Positions 13,779 through 26,800 of a DNA stretch of 64,000 nucleotides are shown here, piece after piece (within the stretch, counting starts at the first letter, position 1; every line of letters starts with the position of its first letter). The DNA lies in assembly GCA_013397865.1 (NCBI GenBank), contig VZTI01005203.1, forward strand, positions 1,393,678 to 1,457,677. Direction: 5' to 3'. The notes under the pieces are model-generated. The model did not search any database and had not been told where the DNA came from. It saw nothing but the letters and a program-made list of their open reading frames with translations. This stretch comes from Struthidea cinerea (Eukaryota; Chordata; Aves; Passeriformes; Corcoracidae). Made by a program: the position numbers and the translations under genes.

Positions 13779-13882
13779 AAAAGGTTCAACCTTAAAATGA
13801 TGTCACATCCAAATCTGAAGATTGGAATTGTCCTAAATTTAGGGGATTCTAAATATTCATTATGAAAAATCAATGTGGCTAA

Positions 13883-13911
13883 TTTTGGGTTTGGGTTTGT
13901 TTGGGTTTTTT
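13883..13911. repeat. TTTGGG-type simple repeat
   Basis: TTTTGGGTTTGGG followed by TTTGTTTGGG forms a short G/T tract. It differs from the telomere unit TTAGGG. Confidence 0.8.
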
Positions 13912-16900
13912 ATAGTATAAGGGCAAGAAAACCATTATACGCCTCTTCAGAGAACAGAGTTTTCCATTCACAGCAGAATGTTTATGGACATCCATTATCT
14001 GAAGTGTATTTAAGAAGAAAGTAGTTAAAACTTGGTTCTACAGAAATTATCACCTAAATACAAAATCACATATTTTGTCAATGTCCATTCATTCTCCATT
14101 AATTCTAGGTCTATGTCATTAAATATCTTGTCTATTTTCTTTTGTAGGGTTGTTGTTATTTCTATATGTTATATATAGCAGCGGTACCTACAATTCCATC
14201 GGGGAGTTAACACTGCATTGTATTAAACGTGTCCAAGCAATTAGCTCAAAGCCTGTCTGTGTTCCAGGGAACTCATATTTCAGAATGGGGTGTGGAAAGG
14301 AAAAAATTTACAGTTACCCTGTCAGGCCCAGCTAGTTCCTCAAACCAGCCAAGGAACAATGGTGAATACTTAACCATCCTCATATCCTAAATTAATATCC
14401 TAAAGAATTGATGTCCATTAAAAACCTCTTGATGAATTCCTTTCTTGTTGAAAATTCCTACTGAATACAAGTGCTTTTGGATGTTTAAGGAAGGTCTTCA
14501 ACTTAAAAAATCGTTAAATGTAAGAGAAAGGAATTTTCATCTCTATCTCTGGACTTACAGAGTTCAAAAAGTTTCAGAGAAGGAGGTGATTTGGTATTGT
14601 TCTGAGTCGATTTGCTCTGGCTGAGGAAATGACGAGAAGGAAACTACTTCCCTGTCTCGGGAACCATGTGGTGTTCCAAGATAAGGCAAGCACTTACTAA
14701 TTCGAGTCCACAAGCAGGAAATGTGATACATCCATTTCCTTTCAGGCAAACAACACAGTTCTGTGGCAGCACAAAAGCTTTGCTTCTAGTGTAAAATCGC
14801 AAACCCTCAGAAAACTGTTGCTCATCTGTGGACGTACCATTCTGTATTTGCTATTTGGATGTTATGGATAAGAACAGTACTTTTCCTCCAATCACATGGC
14901 CACCAAAGTTTTGGGGTAAGGATATTGGATTTTTCCTAGAATATTACTAAAGTAGATGCAGATATTTGTTGTTGATTGCCTTAAAAAAATACCTCAATAT
15001 ACTTTCAAGCCTTGTGTTGGATCCGAAGAGTAATGAATGGGTTTTGTATTTCCTGCAGTGGTAAGACTGTTTTCCAAATGTTTCTTCAACAAAGTTTTAT
15101 CATGTTTTTTGAATGGATCAAGACAGCAGGAGCTGCCGGAGCAAAATTGATTGTTTCAAAAAGTTCATTACTGAAGTCAGTTGAAAAGGTGTCTATTGAC
15201 TTCAGTCAATAGCCAGATCAGGTAGACATTCTCAACTGCTTAATGGATGTACCTACGCAGCAGACATGATCTGTTTCATCTTTTGATGAAAATGGGATAA
15301 CAAAGGCTTAATGAGTTTCAACCTTTGTAATAAACTCTTATTCCTCCATAATGAAAAGTTATTTGTAATTTATTGTGCTGCCTCATGGTGAGATTTTCCT
15401 TATTTTTTCTTCAATGTATATTTTGATTATTATCTATTATGGCTGTTTTCTTTCACCCAAATCTGGGAATAGTTTATAAACTGAAATGTATAGTGTGAGG
15501 TGGAAGTATATGTTATACTGAAATTCATTCAGGGTAATTAGATTAATTGATTTGATCTTAAAGGATTCTGTGCAATTGCTGTGGAAAATCCTTCCAAAAA
15601 GCTCTATTGCTTGCTACGTTTAATATTAACATTTATTAGCAATTAACTTAGAATGAATCACATATCTCATTTTCTCTATTATATTATTGGAATTGAGCAA
15701 TGATCCCTCCAAGAATCTGAACACTATTTAAAACTGAAAAATAATATGCCTCAGCGAAATAGGAATTCGGTTGCATAGGAATGCCCCAGGAAAAGAGTGG
15801 AAAAAAACATACAAGAGGATGGAAAGAAGTTCCTTTTTTTTCTTGTCATGAAGAACAAGTATCTGTTGAATGCTGTCTAAGCTTCCTGCAGTGACACATC
15901 TATTTTCCTACTGAGACACCATGAGAAACTCACTCAATTTTGTGTCTCAGGCCAAAGAGTAGGGTATTGATACTTGACATCTTTGATAAATATTTAGAGA
16001 TTAACTGAGGAAAAATTACAGTTATTACTGTTTCAGAGTCTTTTGTCTGGAGGCTGTCTGCTGGACTCTGAAGAACAACAATCGTTTTTTTACAGTGAAG
16101 ATGGATGTAATTCTAAAATGACTCTTTCAGAATAAAAACTTGCTGCATTTGACAACACAGAGCAGGACAGAACTGTCTTAATGCTGAAAGGGCCAGCACC
16201 TCCTTTCACCCTCATTGCTCACCTCGCTTGCCAGGAACCAACATTGTACCCAGCCCTGATCACATCCCATTTGCTTAGGCTCTGACAGCAGATGAACATC
16301 AGAGCTTGGATTTTTGTGAGGAACTTGCACGGTCCTTGAAAGGGAAGATGACTCTCACATTTTTCTTATTTTTCTGATAGATTTTAGAAGAGTGAATATA
16401 ATTTTCTCCTCCTTTCCTGTAGGTGTAGCATATATGGTAGACTAGGAAGGGTCACTGTATAGTCTCTGTTCGAAGATGATGATTGACACAAGCTCACTGT
16501 GTGGAAACATCACTTAAAATGATAGAAAAGTGTTTTCTGACATCCCTGAGATACATGACTTGAGGTAAAAATAAAACTACATGTAATAGATATAAATAAA
16601 ATTTAGTTCTTTATTAAATAAGAGTGCAGTACTTGGAACGGATTTTTAGGACACAGCTTAGAGGCTGTTTTCTAAGCCACCCACCCTGTAGTACTGTGAA
16701 TGTTACTACATTACCATGATGCATTCCTTCTCCATGCATGTGTGATTTCTCAGTATCTTCCATGGACTCAGCCAAAGTGTAAACTTCAACATTTATGCAA
16801 AGTTTTGCTGAGAGGGACTAAGTTTGTGAGAAAAAAATCAATGCTGTGAAAATAGTCCAAGCAACTGTTCATGATGATATTCAATCTCTTACAGTTTTAT

Positions 16901-17590
16901 AAACCATCTATTGTCTAACAGCTGGTTCTTTATGCTAGAAAATATACAGGCATCCTGTTTTCTATAGTTGTCCAGTTTCCAGTGGTAACTTCACACAATA
17001 GCTTCTTAAAAGTGACTCTAAGAGTTTTAGAACAATGAACAAACTAAACTGTCCTCTGCTTATTTATGTGTGAGCAGATATAAATCTTTTTACAATTGCT
17101 CCAGGCCAGTGGAAGTATGCCTTAATCAAGGTGCGTAGAGAAAAACAAGATATAAACACCTCAATATAAGTCATTCTGTGTGAGTTGCCTAAGTAGTCTA
17201 AACCCTCTCTTTTATGCAAAGATCTTAAAAAATGATAAAATTAGAAAAAAAAATCAGTACACATTTCTTTGCAAGCTCTGTGTACAGTCAGTGACAAACT
17301 GGAGAGTCAATAACTGTAGTGCTTAGCTGTAGACCTTGCAGGAATTCTTCTTTGAATTCAGATGTCACCATCATCAATCTGCAGTATTTTTGGAATGCTA
17401 AATTATGCAGCGAAGGAAAACAAAGCCAGCAAAAAAGTTGTTTTGCTGGCCTAAAATCAATTCTTCCAGGAAAAAAAAATTAAACTCTTCTATTTTAAAT
17501 TAACGAGTTTATGATAGAACTCCTGGCCCTGTCAGCAACTGTCCTCTGTATAATGTGTCATAAGCACAAATTTGGGATCCTGACTCTCAC

Positions 17591-17848
17591 ACGGCTAGAG
17601 CTTTTTCCTACAACAGATTTCACAAAGTCTTTGTAGATATACATGTCTGTTTCAGATAAGTTGTCTGAGCTACTGCCAGGATTCAGGAGCTCATTTCTAT
17701 CAGGTGCCCACTTCTGTGAAGCTATGTAACTGCTGCCCACCCTCCTTTGCAGTGGGAATCCATAGCATGGTACTTTGGAAGAAGTAAGAAGAGAAGCATT
17801 TAAAGCCAGCTCCTGCTGAACTTCAGCACTGCTGATATCACGTTGGAA
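17591..17848 (-). CDS. Candidate internal coding exon, unknown gene
   Basis: I do not recognise this protein. On the minus strand an open frame runs from about 17,962 to the stop at 17,558. Within it lies a segment bounded by CTCTGTCTACAG (acceptor-like, AG at plus 17,849-17,850) and GTGAGA (donor-like, plus 17,585-17,590). The enclosed piece is 258 nt, exactly 86 codons, with both boundaries in phase 0. It begins FQRDISSAEVQQEL and ends near KDFVKSVVGKSSSR. The composition is polar and protein-like, with no membrane segment. The T before the donor GT is a weak match. An upstream exon of a minus-strand gene (SYNE1 lies in that direction in human), a decayed fragment, or chance are all possible. 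Confidence 0.25.
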
Positions 17849-20800
17849 CTGTAGACAGAGAGTCTGGATTGTACTTTTTATTACTAGTTTCAAAAGGAGG
17901 CTTAATAATAGCTGAGTGAGAAATTCAAGGTTTGATACCCATTCACCAACTAATAATCTCACTTTTTACTGTTTTAATATAGTCTTTATTGAGTTCATTT
18001 TGATTTATAACAGTGGGAGCAAAGAAGTTTCCAGTTAAACCGGGAGTGCATTTCTTGTAATTCCTAAAAGCATTTTCAGTTGTACACAAGTAAATACAAT
18101 AAATGTCTTCAAGACAATCCTATTTTTTCAGCATAGATAGCAATATAATTTCAGATCAGGAAATTCAATTTAAATAGTGCATTTGGTCAATGTGACAGCA
18201 GCAGAGACAAAAAGTGTAAGCAGATTTTAATCAACATTAACTTAGATCCCTAGACTGTTCTTCCATCAGGTTTTACTCAAGTGCCTATTTAAAATGCAAC
18301 CTCAAAATTTAATATCTTAAAAACATTAAGGACAATTTTTCTTTTCTTGAGTCAGAATCCAGGGTGTTATTTGTTTGGTGTGGAAATAATGCCATATATC
18401 AGCTGGCTTCCAGCGTTTTGAGATTGCAAACTGCTTGGCACATACTATAGGCATTATTGCTTGTCTACAAATGCACCCATGTTTTTAAATGTATCAAATT
18501 TTGCCTAGTCTCTCCCTCAACCCACTGGTCTTCTCTTCATTGAAATGCATCGGTTTGTTTGAAAGTCAGACTATGTGCTCTGCTGGAAAAGATGGCACTA
18601 GGGAGGAGCTGTATTTATCGTGTTTCTGGTGTAGCAATAATTGTGGTTAAGGACTGTGTGTCATTCCCTTATGAACTGGAGTAATACTTGTGAAGGGCAG
18701 CACTGACACAATCAGTAACACAGCTGCTCAACATTGCAAAGTGCAGCCTAGAAAGCCATGGCACATGATTCCTCTTCTGGGATCCTTCATAGGTGGCAGT
18801 CGTGGCAGAGGAGAAGCACAAGAAACAGATCCAGATTTCTTTGCGAGTAGGAAAAGGAGAATACGTGGCGGCCAGTGTGGTGACCAGGTCAAGCCTCTTG
18901 GCTTACACTCTGACGTCTGTGTCAGCACATTCCAGCACACCCACTGGGTGGTCTCTCCTCATTCCCTTTGCTCCTGTTCATACACTTTGTACACTTTCCA
19001 TTCAAACTTTAGCAGCAACAAACAAAGACCCTTGGAGCTGCCTCAGCTGTCCTGCTGGAGATGTGGGCACGGAAGGATTACAGTTTGGAGCCAGCTGTGG
19101 AGCACTTGACAGCAGATGTGGCAGGGATGTCTTCTTACAGGCCACTGCTGTTCCTAGTGTGGTGACTGGAAAAGACCAGCATCTTTGAACCAGAGTTCCC
19201 CAGACGGCCTTTATCCTGGTAGGCCTGGCATTGCTAATAGGGCAGAGCATTTCAATAAGCTGACAATGCAATTCCTTTCCTGGCACAAAAGGAGGAAGTA
19301 AAGTTGTGACATAGAAACACTTGTAGATGATTTACACCACTGAAGGTTTTTTCTTAGTAGAGAAACACTTCAGGGCTGAAGTGGAAAAAGAGGGAGGAAA
19401 GAACAACAAAAACAGTGCTTTGGATTCAGGTGGTCTATCAACCTCAATGCTGTATTTCCTGAATTGTTGTGATTCTTCTCTTCCATTCTCTTTTCTCCCT
19501 TTTCAAAATTTCACCCTAGTGTGTGTATTCCTCCTGGTATTTTAATTCATGACAATGAGCCAAAATAGAGCAAGGTGACTGCAGACACTGCATCACCCAG
19601 AGTTGTTCCTTGCCGTTTGTCTCTTTTGTTTTGCCAATTCTCTGTGATTTGGAAAACACCAGTAATTTTAAAAATGCAATATTTGGCAGCATATCACACA
19701 TCATAAGGAATTCATAGCACAAGTAATAAATCTCTTCACAGGAGATAGAATCTCTTTCTGCAGAGTCTTTGGGTTAGAACACTGATGCCTGCAAAAGTTT
19801 GGAAATGTGATGTGAAAAAATGAGCTTCTTCCTTTTGAAATTATCGTGCTGGAGTCAGATGACTTCAGACTTTACAGGCTCCGGGTGTTGGAAGCAGCCC
19901 CAACAGGAGAACAGAGAGGGGGAGAGGCAAAATGCTTTCTTTCAACCTCATCATGCAGTCTTGTTCTAGTGTTTGAGGGAATAATTCCTTACAGTGATTA
20001 TCCAAAATAATAGGAGTCTCCAAAATACTAGGTACTCTTCAGAAAACAGAGACCTAAAGTAAGGATAGAGCCTTTTTGTGAGTGAATATGAGTTTTGCTG
20101 TGACCCAAAACAATACGCTGTATTTTTTATGTCTAAGTAAGCAGTTCTTCCTTCACAGTACTACTGGGGACAATAAATGAAAATTGCATTCCAGTGATAA
20201 CTGACATTGCCAATTTTTAATTTCTTTAACCTCATTGCCTTTTAGCATTTAGTTAAAAGATTGTACCAAAAAATATAGAAAAGTATGCAAAAGGTACAAT
20301 TACCCAATAAGAATAAAAATTAAAAGCAAATCAAATTTATCTGTAGGTGGTGAATGGGAGGGAAAGGAGAAGAATGGCCTAAGCAGATGTTATCAGAGGA
20401 AGGAATGAACCATACTGATTTGGTGAAGTCAGACATATCAGAAAGGATAGATCTGAGTTCTTTGGTCAGGAGCCTGTACTAAAACCTTTCCTGTGTCAGA
20501 GCCAGCCATATATATATGTAGAATGCAGTCTGCACACTGAATCTGCATCTCCCCATCTGGCATACACCGACAACATCTACAGCAACCACTTTCCTGCTCA
20601 GATTTCCCAGAGTGCTTTATCAAGCACTACTTTAACAAGTCTGCTTAAAGCTTGAATCTCCGAGTCTGGATTCTGATCATCAGTGTTACTGATCCACAGC
20701 TCAGGACTTGCAACTCAGGGTTTTACCTCGTGATCTATGATATTAAGGGGCTCGAATCACTGAGCAGACATTGAGCAGTGCCCATAATGATGGAGCTGAT

Positions 20801-23800
20801 ATGAGAGCCAATTGTGTGTGAACAAACCTTTCTTCTGACTTCTCACCTATATTTTCCAATCAAATAAATGGCTCATACTTCCAGATTTGCTATTATAAAT
20901 TTTCTAGAGTAATTGTTGTTCTTTATTGCTTGCTTAACCTTTCATCTTCTAATATTTTCTCTTTTACTCATTCAAGACGGAGCCTTTAAAAAAGGCAAAA
21001 GTTGTACACAACTAAAACTACCTTTCTGTACTCCTATGTCTTCTAATTACAAAGAGCAGCTTCTTTCATTCCTATTTCACAGCCAAGTATATCTACTGAT
21101 GGTAGAAAAAGAGCTTGTTTTGATGAGTGTGTAATCAAAATGCCCTCCTCACTGGTTTATTCTAGTGTCAGTCAGTGGCATGGGAATTTGGGCAACCCCA
21201 TGTAAAAGTAGTCTAACATAAAATAGTAAATAATATGCAGGGATGCATTTCCTAGTGTAGACAGAAAGCTCTCAGAATTCACTACATAAAATGGCCAGGA
21301 AAACTGGTTGAAAAATACAGCCTTGTTTCTTAGCCCTGAAGATATTGATCAGATGGACTGATGAGAGCACCATTTCCTTAAAATATGTGCAAAATATGTG
21401 AACGGTGTGGGCGCATAATACACGGTATAGTGCAGAAATAGAGAATGTCTATGCACCTTTGTTTCAGTCTGATATGGGCAAACCATGTCCTTGGTGCTGC
21501 AGATTTCCAATTCTGTCAAATAACACACCTGCAAGCATACGTGGCGTGGTGGATGTGTAGCTGTGTTGAGTAAATGCAATGGTGACATAAAGCCTTCTCA
21601 CACTCCTCCTACAAGAAATTTTTATCAACTTTGAAATGTGTTCGTCAGACTCCTGAGGCAGGGTTCCTAACATGGAGTAAAATACCTTTATTCTTCCCTA
21701 ATTCACTGAGAAACTAGAATTGTCTTATTTTCCTATGGGCAACGTGAACTTAGAAAAAGCTGGATTCCCTTAAATATGTTTTTGGAAATAGGCATACGGG
21801 AAGGCAGATTTTTAGTTGGATTTCTGGGAGAGAAGATAGATGGTACCACCATGTTTCAGGTCCCGATTTGAAAACCAGAGAGAATGTTCATGTGCTGCTT
21901 CGTAAGGATATTCTCAAGAGAAAGGCGATGAGGTAAAATGTGACACATGATCAGATAGACAGTTCTGGCTTTGCAAATGTTTCCTGTAAACACACAGAGT
22001 ATTTCAAGTAGATTTATCTGAAAAGCAGATGTACAACACAGATATAAAATATGATGCATTTAAACAACACTATGAAAGACAACGAGATCTTTATGTCAAT
22101 GTTACGTCCTTGAAATGCTTCCCTTCTTATTACCAGCTTTAAATCTAGAGTACCTGCAGGTTCTCCTACCTGCTCCTCAGTGAAATGTTACATGATGCCA
22201 CAAATTTAATAGTGAAGCCATGTTTCCAGATTACTTAACTAAGTATTTATCTTGAATGAGTAACCTGCTTCACTCAGCTGAAGAACAATTGCAATGTCCC
22301 TGCATGGTGAACGTGCAGAAATCAGGACTATGGAAATTCCATACATCCCAGCTGTTTTTCGGATAGGGGCTACTTTTGCTTTTGTTAAAAATGCCACACA
22401 CTGGGATGTCAGACAGACCCTGGGAACACAGGCAAAACCAAATAATGTCAGCACCAGTAAAACTCAGCTTCACCTGTATAAGAACTGAGACAGACTTTTT
22501 TTCGCCTCTTGGAGAGGGCTGTAGGATTGTGCATTCTCACAGGCCCAGCAGCATCAGAGTAACTTTTGCTGCATGGCTTCCAGAGCTACAGATATTTCAT
22601 TTGCTTGCTTTTCCACTTCAGATGAGATACTGATCTGCATGACAATCCTGTGATAGAGATATAATCACGGAACTAAATCACTTCTCAAGTGATCAAGTAG
22701 TCTGAAGCTGATTTAAGTATACCACATAATTTGAACCATGAACATGGTAGTCAGAAGATTTCTAGGGCAAGTGAGACCCACACACACCACCTTTCCTCTG
22801 CTTGAACCTGTTAAGATCTCTACAAGGAAGACTTTATTTTCCTGTCTATCAGGTCAAGGTCACCAGAAGATCTTCCCCTTTCCACTTCCCCTGAGCTGAC
22901 TTGGGATGTGTCACAAGGCAGCAGCAGAGCAGCCCGGGCCAGTGACTCAAAGAAGACACAGCTGTCATATAAGTAGTGGTAGTACTGAGAGCAATGGCAA
23001 CAAGGGTGTGGGTTTAACTGAAGGAAGATAACAGATAGCATGTGATGGTGAGACATTAGCAATGGCAGCAACTGCATTTGAACATAAGCTCTTCAGTGGC
23101 AGCATGACAGAAGGGAATCTTATTCTTTTGTAACACTCAGGGTCCCTGGCTCCTAATCTGAAGTCCTCCAGAAATATTCTCATATCAAAAAAGAAATAAA
23201 TCCATGACCTCTTATGTAATTAAAAAGGAAGGCATTGCTTATCTTCCCCTTCTCAGCTTCAAGATATACCATGTTTCAGTTCCCCCTCAGCTGTGTTTGG
23301 GAAGAGCTGATCTGTATGCAGCTTTTCAGCTGGATTTCTCATGCACATGGCGGTACTGTTTGTTGGAGTGGCCATGTCCTTTTGCTTCATAAATCATATA
23401 CTGTCTTCTGAAGGGGAAGAATTATCAAACTATCCCAAATCTACTATCATTATGCTTATTATTCTATCAGTTAAGTAAAAGATTTGATGAACACATGAAA
23501 GTTTTTGCTTCCATTATTGAAGCAAAGGGGACCATAACAATAGTCAGATATTGAGAAAGTCTGACTTAGAGAGGCTTAGATTGAAAAAGTTAATATGTAA
23601 ATGTATTCTAAGATCTTATGTGCAAGCCTGTCAGAGAGATAAGAGGAGATACTAATGAGGAACTTATTTTTTTCTTTGCCCTTATTCTGGCAAGCCCAAA
23701 GAAAAGAGTATTATTACTGTAGTTGGATGAAAGCAACAAACTGTGTCACAAAGAGACCAGTCTTATTCTTGCATTCTGTCTTGTATATAAGTTATTCTTT

Positions 23801-26800
23801 TAAAGTGAGTCTGTCATCCTCAGGCTGTGTTTTGTGGCATCCTAATTATTACTTTCCTGCTTTCCCCACCCCACTATATAGCCATTGATCTATCAAATGC
23901 TTCACCATCTTTAGCAGGAAGGACACAAATCAGAGGTAGTATAAAGAAAAGGCAAAGTTTCTTCAGAGTATTTTTTAAATAATAATCAAGCACACAGCAT
24001 ACACACATTTTAACAATTATACCTGCATTATTGACTAAGTATGTGGTGCCACTCGTTGTTACATGAGCTGCCAGAAGCATCCTTCTTTATCCACCAAATA
24101 CAGAAATCTGGTCCTTAGGAAACAAGGTATATTTCTTCCCTCAAGCACTACACCAGGGAATGTGTTGGCGTGTGAAACTGTCACATAACCAAGGCACCTT
24201 AGGGCTGTGCTTTCTCCCCAGGACAAATGTTCTGTGGCTGCATGGTCACCTGCTAGAGCCTAACAGTGTTCATACTCACATGAGCTGGTCTCAGCACACT
24301 GTGGGTGCCATGGTTCTGCCTCAGTTCTTCCTGTAGAACTTGTTGAAGGAAAATGCTCTGTATTTATACACAATGTCCGATTTTACCACTGTAATTTATT
24401 TAACCAGGAGTTAAATGAGTTTATAATATTTGTTATAATCTTTGTGAGCCAAATAAGTGGCTGTGAGTGGTACCGCCTCCCTTATACAGAAGATTAATCT
24501 GGACCATCTTATTCCATCTCCATTCTTAAAGGAGAAGGAATGAAATGTCCAAAATCAAAACACAGGAGAACAAGGTAAAATAAGGACTCAAGATTGAATC
24601 TTTTTCTTGGTAAGATTATTTTCATTTCATAGCCCTATCCTTTTGTCTGGAAAAAAAAATCAGAAAAGACTATCAACAACATTTATTACAGACAATGTCA
24701 TTTTTCCCTGCTTTTCAAGGTAGAAGCCTCACTTCCTATACAAGCATTAATAAAAGGTAGTTATTCATATTTTAAAACACTGTATTGTACTGAAATTTGC
24801 ACCAAGCAATCCTAAAATGTTCTTCTAACATAATTTATTCCCTTCTACTTCAAGAGGCAGAAAAGACACTAATTTGATTTTCATGTATTGAAAATCACGA
24901 AATCATAGTTTGAGATTTATCTGTTAAATGACCTCAACAGAAATTTTGTCAACAATACAAATATATACAGCATTGTTATGAAATAACATCTGGGAAATTT
25001 TCAGCAAAATAAATGAAGGAGAAAAAAAGTAGTCAGTTTAATGTAATGTATAAACTTTTTTGGGCTCTGACAAATGCTTGCTGAAGAAAAGAGCCGTGGC
25101 AGTTTCTGTTTCTCACCAGAGGCCTCTGCCTTGCTTCTCTGGCATCTCATTTGCAGAAGAAAATTAGTTCCCTGTTTCAAACATTTAAATTCACAATCCA
25201 GCACCCTAACACACACTTATGACATGTTTAACCATTTAACTGACATCTGTTGATTCTAAACCTTTTGCTTTTAAAAATTATGTTACATCAATACCATCTC
25301 TCAGTTGTACAGGGTAATGGAAGATGAATCAACCAAGCAGACACATGACTTCTGTGGGAAGTGCATAAGTTGTGCAGGAAAAATATAAGTAAAGAAGGAA
25401 GCCATTGATGGTTCTGTTAATTGAGAAGTGTAGGAATCTTCGGGCAAGCAGGACCTGGACCAGCCTGGTGCAAATACAGCCTCCCAGACACCACTGGCTC
25501 ATATAAAACAAGCACCGATGCCCCATTTCATACAGTCTCCAGCCTGGATCATTTGTCCTGGGTCAAGAAGAGTTGACTAATATTCCAGATCAGTGATCCA
25601 TTCATTTAGAAATGACGTCAGCATTTATTAGCTTGTGGTTTTGATTCTTATGACTGCTACTTAATTGGGTCTCCTAGCCCACACTGATATAGATATTCAC
25701 AGAAATATTTGGTGCAGTCTCCCAAATAGGTTGATGTTCACCCAGGAGGTACTGGAACAAAGAAAGATCAGTTTTTGAACTTCAGGTAACTAACTGAAGA
25801 GTACAGTACTGCCACATATAAACACATTTCTGTGTTCTCAAAATGCTCACTATTATACCTGTTTGCAGATGAAGACATAGAGCAGGAGATTTTCTACATT
25901 ACTGGATGTAGCTCAGCTATTAGTGCAGTGAAAAAAATACAGATCACTATTCCTGCTCCTTGAATACTTGTTTATTGAATACTTCAGAAAAGTATTCAGC
26001 AAAGTTCACAAACAACTTTTCCAAACAACCTTTACAGGATGTGCATCTAAAATAGAGAGTAAGAGTTATGGAACTGTAAAGGGGACATTGCTCCTCTCCT
26101 GGGAAACAGCTGAGCTAGTTGCAGGGGGAGAGGGAGGGAGATTGCACTGCTGAAAGGAAGGAGCAGAAACAAGGTCTTGCCTCTCAGGTGAAGGAAAGAG
26201 ACTCTTGAGACTCAGAGGGACACGTGCAGAGTTTGCAGCACTTACTGCAAGCACTGCACTGGGAGCCACTGTGTGTAGGACGCACCGGGAAGGCTGAAAT
26301 GACACCTTTCTTTTCCAGTATAGCTAGGTGTCTTAAGGCACTCAGACCGTGCTTTCTCACTCTGAATCTTTCAAAATATTCTTCTCTGTATTCCTACAAA
26401 ACTTGGGCATCCGGTATACTTCCTGGCTTTTGTGAGTTCTTCAAGTAAGGACAAGCTCCACCTGAAGGTCTGTCTGGGTCAGGCACTGATAACAGAATCA
26501 CTGTGGTGGGACTATATATTCCTCACCCCACACTCTTCCCAATAACCCCAAATCCTTATGCTTTGTTCTACCTCTGGATGTCTTCTGTTTTGTTAAATGT
26601 AAGCTATGTGTTTCAGTATTTCATCCTTAATTTTAAGAATTTTAGGAAATTCTGCTTAATTTTAAGTTTTCACTCCAGTCACTCATGCTCTGTCCAAATA
26701 TAAGATTACTTATTCTCAGGTGTAAAATATTTTTATCAATTATGTAATAACTATAATGTCACATTGCACCGTGTCAGATTGTGATTTAGTGTTTGATTTA

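Larger units (their letters stand above)
12901..17590. other. Intergenic or intronic DNA without recognised gene
   Basis: No gene was recognised. CAAAC-type and TTTGGG-type simple repeats lie at 13,753-13,778 and 13,883-13,911, and a small perfect hairpin lies at 15,193-15,212. Confidence 0.5.
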
